Below are positions 21,040-22,898 of a DNA stretch of 22,898 bases, piece by piece. The notes beneath the pieces were generated by a model that was not told the origin of the DNA, made no database searches, and worked only from the letters and a program-made list of their open reading frames with translations. The first letter of the stretch is position 1, and each line of letters begins with the position of its first letter. The DNA is from CAZART01 sp964487555. GTDB taxonomy: Bacteria > Bacteroidota > Rhodothermia > Rhodothermales > VXPQ01. The position numbers were made by a program, and so were the translations under genes. The stretch is taken from assembly GCA_964487555.1 (NCBI GenBank), contig CAZART010000087.1, positions 1 through 22,898 on the forward strand, in the 5' to 3' direction.

Positions 21040-22748
21040 TGCGACATCATGACGAACATGGCCTATCGTCAGCTCCATCGCCCGCGATGGGCGCTCCACG
21101 CTTCGCCACGCGCAGGCCGGTCGATTTCGTCGTGATCGGATCCGGCGCGGCCGGCGGGGTTATGGCGAAGGAGCTGGCAACAGCCGGCTTCGACGTCGTC
21201 GTGCTGGAGCAGGGCCCCTATCTCCGCGCGAACGATTTTAAGCACGACGAGCTGGCGTACCTCTTCAATCAGGAACTGATTGGCGGCGCAGCGGGCGAGT
21301 ATCCACAAACCTTCCGGCGTACCGAAGAAGAGGAAGCCGAACCGAAGGATTTCCTCCCTCCTCTTCTGTACGCGCGGCTGGTGGGCGGCAGCAGCGTTCA
21401 CTTTACGGCCAATTACTGGCGGTTCCGGCCGATCGATTTCATAGAGAGAAGCACGATCGGCTCCATCGAGGGAACGGGATTCGATGACTGGCCGATCACC
21501 TATGACGATCTGGAGCCGTATTACACGAAAGTCGATTGGGAAATCGGCGTATCCGGCGCGTCGGGCTCCTTGGAACCTCCTCGTTCCAAACCGTATCCGA
21601 TGCCGCCGCTTCCGAATAAGTCGGGCGGCGTTCTGTTCGAGAAAGGCGCCCGCAAGCTGGGATTGAATCCCCAGCCGGCTCCGATGGCGATCCTCTCTCA
21701 GCCGTACAACGGCCGATCGGCGTGCGGGCACTGCGGATTCTGCATGCTCTTCGGATGCGAGTTCGGCGCCAAGTCTTCCACACTCGCCGGCATGATTCCT
21801 CTTGCCGAGGCAACGGGACGCTGTGAGATCCGGCCGGAGAGCACCGTCGTTCGGCTGGACACGGACGCCGAAGGCCGAATCCGCGACGTCGTCTACCTCG
21901 ATCGAGCAGGAACGGAGCACGCGCAGCAGGCGAAGGCCGTCGTCCTATGCGGCAATGGCGCAGAGACGCCGCGCTTGCTGCTGATGTCCGAATCCGGCCG
22001 CCATCCCGACGGCCTCGCTAATTCGAGCGGGAAGGTCGGCAAGTACCTGATGTTCAACTGCCAGACGCTGGCCTACGGATTGTTCGAGCATCCGCTGAAC
22101 GAATACAAGAGCGCGCAGGTAACGCGCATCCTCATGGACTACTACGACGCGGATCCTGCACGCGGATACTACGGCGGAGGAGGAATGAATGCGCGGCCGT
22201 TTCTCAGCGCTTACCCGCTTGGGTTTGCGCTGACCGGCTTGCCTCCGGATGCGCCGACGTGGGGTCGGGAATTCAAACAGATGCTTCACGAGTATTTTAC
22301 GCGCACCGTGACCGTCAACGGCCACACGACGTCGCTGCCAGTGGAGACGAACAACATTTCATTGGATCCGAACGTGAAGGACAGGTGGGACCGTCCCGCG
22401 ATCCGCGTGACGTACAAGGATCATCCCGACGACCTCGCGATCAGCCAATTTTTTCTGGATAGAAGTGTCGAGATTCTCGAGGCGGCGGGCGCCGGGAAGG
22501 TGTGGACGGTGCCTGTGCAGGAAACGACGGTCGCTGCCCATCTTCTCGGTACGTGCCGCATGGGAAACGACCCTTCGGCGTCGGTCGTGGATCGCTATCA
22601 TCGAAGCCACGACGTACGCAATCTTTTCATCGTTGACGGCAGCAGCTTTGTAACCTCTGGCCGTGGACAGCCGACCATGACCATTCAGGCGTTGGCGTTC
22701 CGCGCGGCCGATCATATTATTGAGTTCGGTCGGATCGGGGACCTGTAG
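21039..22748 (+). CDS. GMC-family FAD-dependent oxidoreductase (gluconate/glucose dehydrogenase-type large subunit)
   Basis: The 569-residue flavoprotein has the Rossmann FAD motif VVIGSGAAGGVMAKEL (GxGxxG at 34-39), with LEQGP (Glu57), LVGGSSVHFTANYWRF, and the C-terminal GMC block AHLLGTCRMG (catalytic-type His501) with DGSSFVTSGRGQPTMTIQALAFRAADHI. At 229-240 a cysteine cluster CGHCGFCMLFGC precedes EFGAKSS. In bacterial FAD-glucose dehydrogenase (Burkholderia cepacia) a comparable Cys-rich region binds a 3Fe-4S cluster that passes electrons on to cytochrome c. The sugar or polyol substrate is not deducible. There is no signal peptide. Export in this family usually relies on the Tat signal of the small subunit, which is truncated just upstream. 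No cytochrome subunit is visible in the window. Confidence 0.92.
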   Translation: MRHHDEHGLSSAPSPAMGAPRFATRRPVDFVVIGSGAAGGVMAKELATAGFDVVVLEQGPYLRANDFKHDELAYLFNQELIGGAAGEYPQTFRRTEEEEAEPKDFLPPLLYARLVGGSSVHFTANYWRFRPIDFIERSTIGSIEGTGFDDWPITYDDLEPYYTKVDWEIGVSGASGSLEPPRSKPYPMPPLPNKSGGVLFEKGARKLGLNPQPAPMAILSQPYNGRSACGHCGFCMLFGCEFGAKSSTLAGMIPLAEATGRCEIRPESTVVRLDTDAEGRIRDVVYLDRAGTEHAQQAKAVVLCGNGAETPRLLLMSESGRHPDGLANSSGKVGKYLMFNCQTLAYGLFEHPLNEYKSAQVTRILMDYYDADPARGYYGGGGMNARPFLSAYPLGFALTGLPPDAPTWGREFKQMLHEYFTRTVTVNGHTTSLPVETNNISLDPNVKDRWDRPAIRVTYKDHPDDLAISQFFLDRSVEILEAAGAGKVWTVPVQETTVAAHLLGTCRMGNDPSASVVDRYHRSHDVRNLFIVDGSSFVTSGRGQPTMTIQALAFRAADHIIEFGRIGDL

Positions 22749-22770
22749 TGCACGTGGATAATTAGCGAGC

Positions 22771-22798
22771 AGCGACATCTCGTCAGACGTGTCGCTGG
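22771..22798. other. Hairpin downstream of the GMC gene
   Basis: CAGCGACA (22771-22778) and TGTCGCTG (22791-22798) are perfect inverted 8-mers with a 12-bp loop. The hairpin lies 23 bp after the GMC stop and 18 bp before the next start. There is no T-run, so it is not a standard terminator. It may be a processing signal or an operator for the next gene. Confidence 0.5.
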
Positions 22799-22815
22799 TG
22801 TGAAGGAGCGGCGAC

Positions 22816-22898
22816 ATGGCGTACCGGAAGGATCTTACCTTTGACGTTCGGATCGGCCGAGCCTACGGCGACTTTGACCTTTACGAGGGCGTGGCGGC
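22816..22898 (+). CDS. 5' end of an unidentified gene (cut by the window end)
   Basis: An ATG at 22816 is preceded by AAGGAG 8 bp upstream, one of the better ribosome-binding sites here. It opens a frame without stop to the window edge. The 27 visible residues begin MAYRKDLTFDVRIGRAYGD and continue FDLYEGVA. There is no signal peptide in what can be seen. The family cannot be told from so little; following the GMC gene, it might be part of the same sugar-oxidation unit. Confidence 0.55.
   Translation, partial: MAYRKDLTFDVRIGRAYGDFDLYEGVA

Noticed and set aside
1..22898. tRNA, rRNA, CRISPR arrays, insertion sequences or prophage genes
   Set aside because: Reading both strands I found no T-loop/anticodon pattern, no spaced CRISPR-type repeats and no transposase or phage motifs.

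Overview
The window looks like a chromosomal segment of a GC-rich, Gram-negative member of the Bacteroidota/Rhodothermota lineage. This is inferred from the gene types and is not proven. The supporting signs are an LptC / OstA-like / LptB set for lipopolysaccharide export, several lipoproteins, a short-form DAHP synthase of the Thermotoga type, a GNAT enzyme of a kind I associate with Bacteroidetes, and a general lack of Shine-Dalgarno sequences before most starts. Genes are dense and mostly housekeeping. There is no phage, insertion sequence, CRISPR array, tRNA or rRNA that I can see. One 100-N assembly gap lies at 7450-7549.

Layout. (1) 104-2114, minus strand: a complete partner-switching module consisting of a STAS anti-anti-sigma factor, an RsbW-like kinase and a response regulator fused to a PP2C phosphatase. 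No sigma factor is adjacent. (2) 2284-6119, plus strand: a stand-alone B3/B4 tRNA-binding-like protein, then lptC, an ostA-like gene and lptB. (3) 6255-9783: aroF and glmS, separated by a GC-rich 22-24 bp minisatellite that breaks the assembly. (4) 10151-13451: prfA, a GNAT acetyltransferase, then rpsF-rpsR-rplI. (5) 13522-14426, minus strand: a coiled-coil lipoprotein translationally coupled to a universal stress protein. (6) 14689-20632, plus strand: dinB, a small lipoprotein, a ribose-type ABC importer (binding protein, double ATPase, permease) and a DcsG/RimK-like ATP-grasp enzyme, with overlaps or very short gaps suggesting one transcript. (7) 20854-22748: a decayed gluconate-dehydrogenase small subunit followed by an intact GMC flavoprotein with a Cys cluster. 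A partial gene runs off the right end.

The most unusual signals are outside or at the ends of genes. Short G-rich heptamer repeats recur at four intergenic sites. A (GGGGAA)n G-quadruplex motif lies in the 3' end of lptC. Ribosomal protein S6 has a genetically encoded poly-acidic tail, recalling the tail that RimK adds enzymatically in E. coli. Other candidates are the minisatellite, the dyads ahead of dinB, and the loss of the small subunit beside an intact GMC enzyme. I do not see a clear-cut new defence or mobile system. The best candidates for something undescribed are the heptamer repeat family and the dinB-transporter-ATP-grasp operon.
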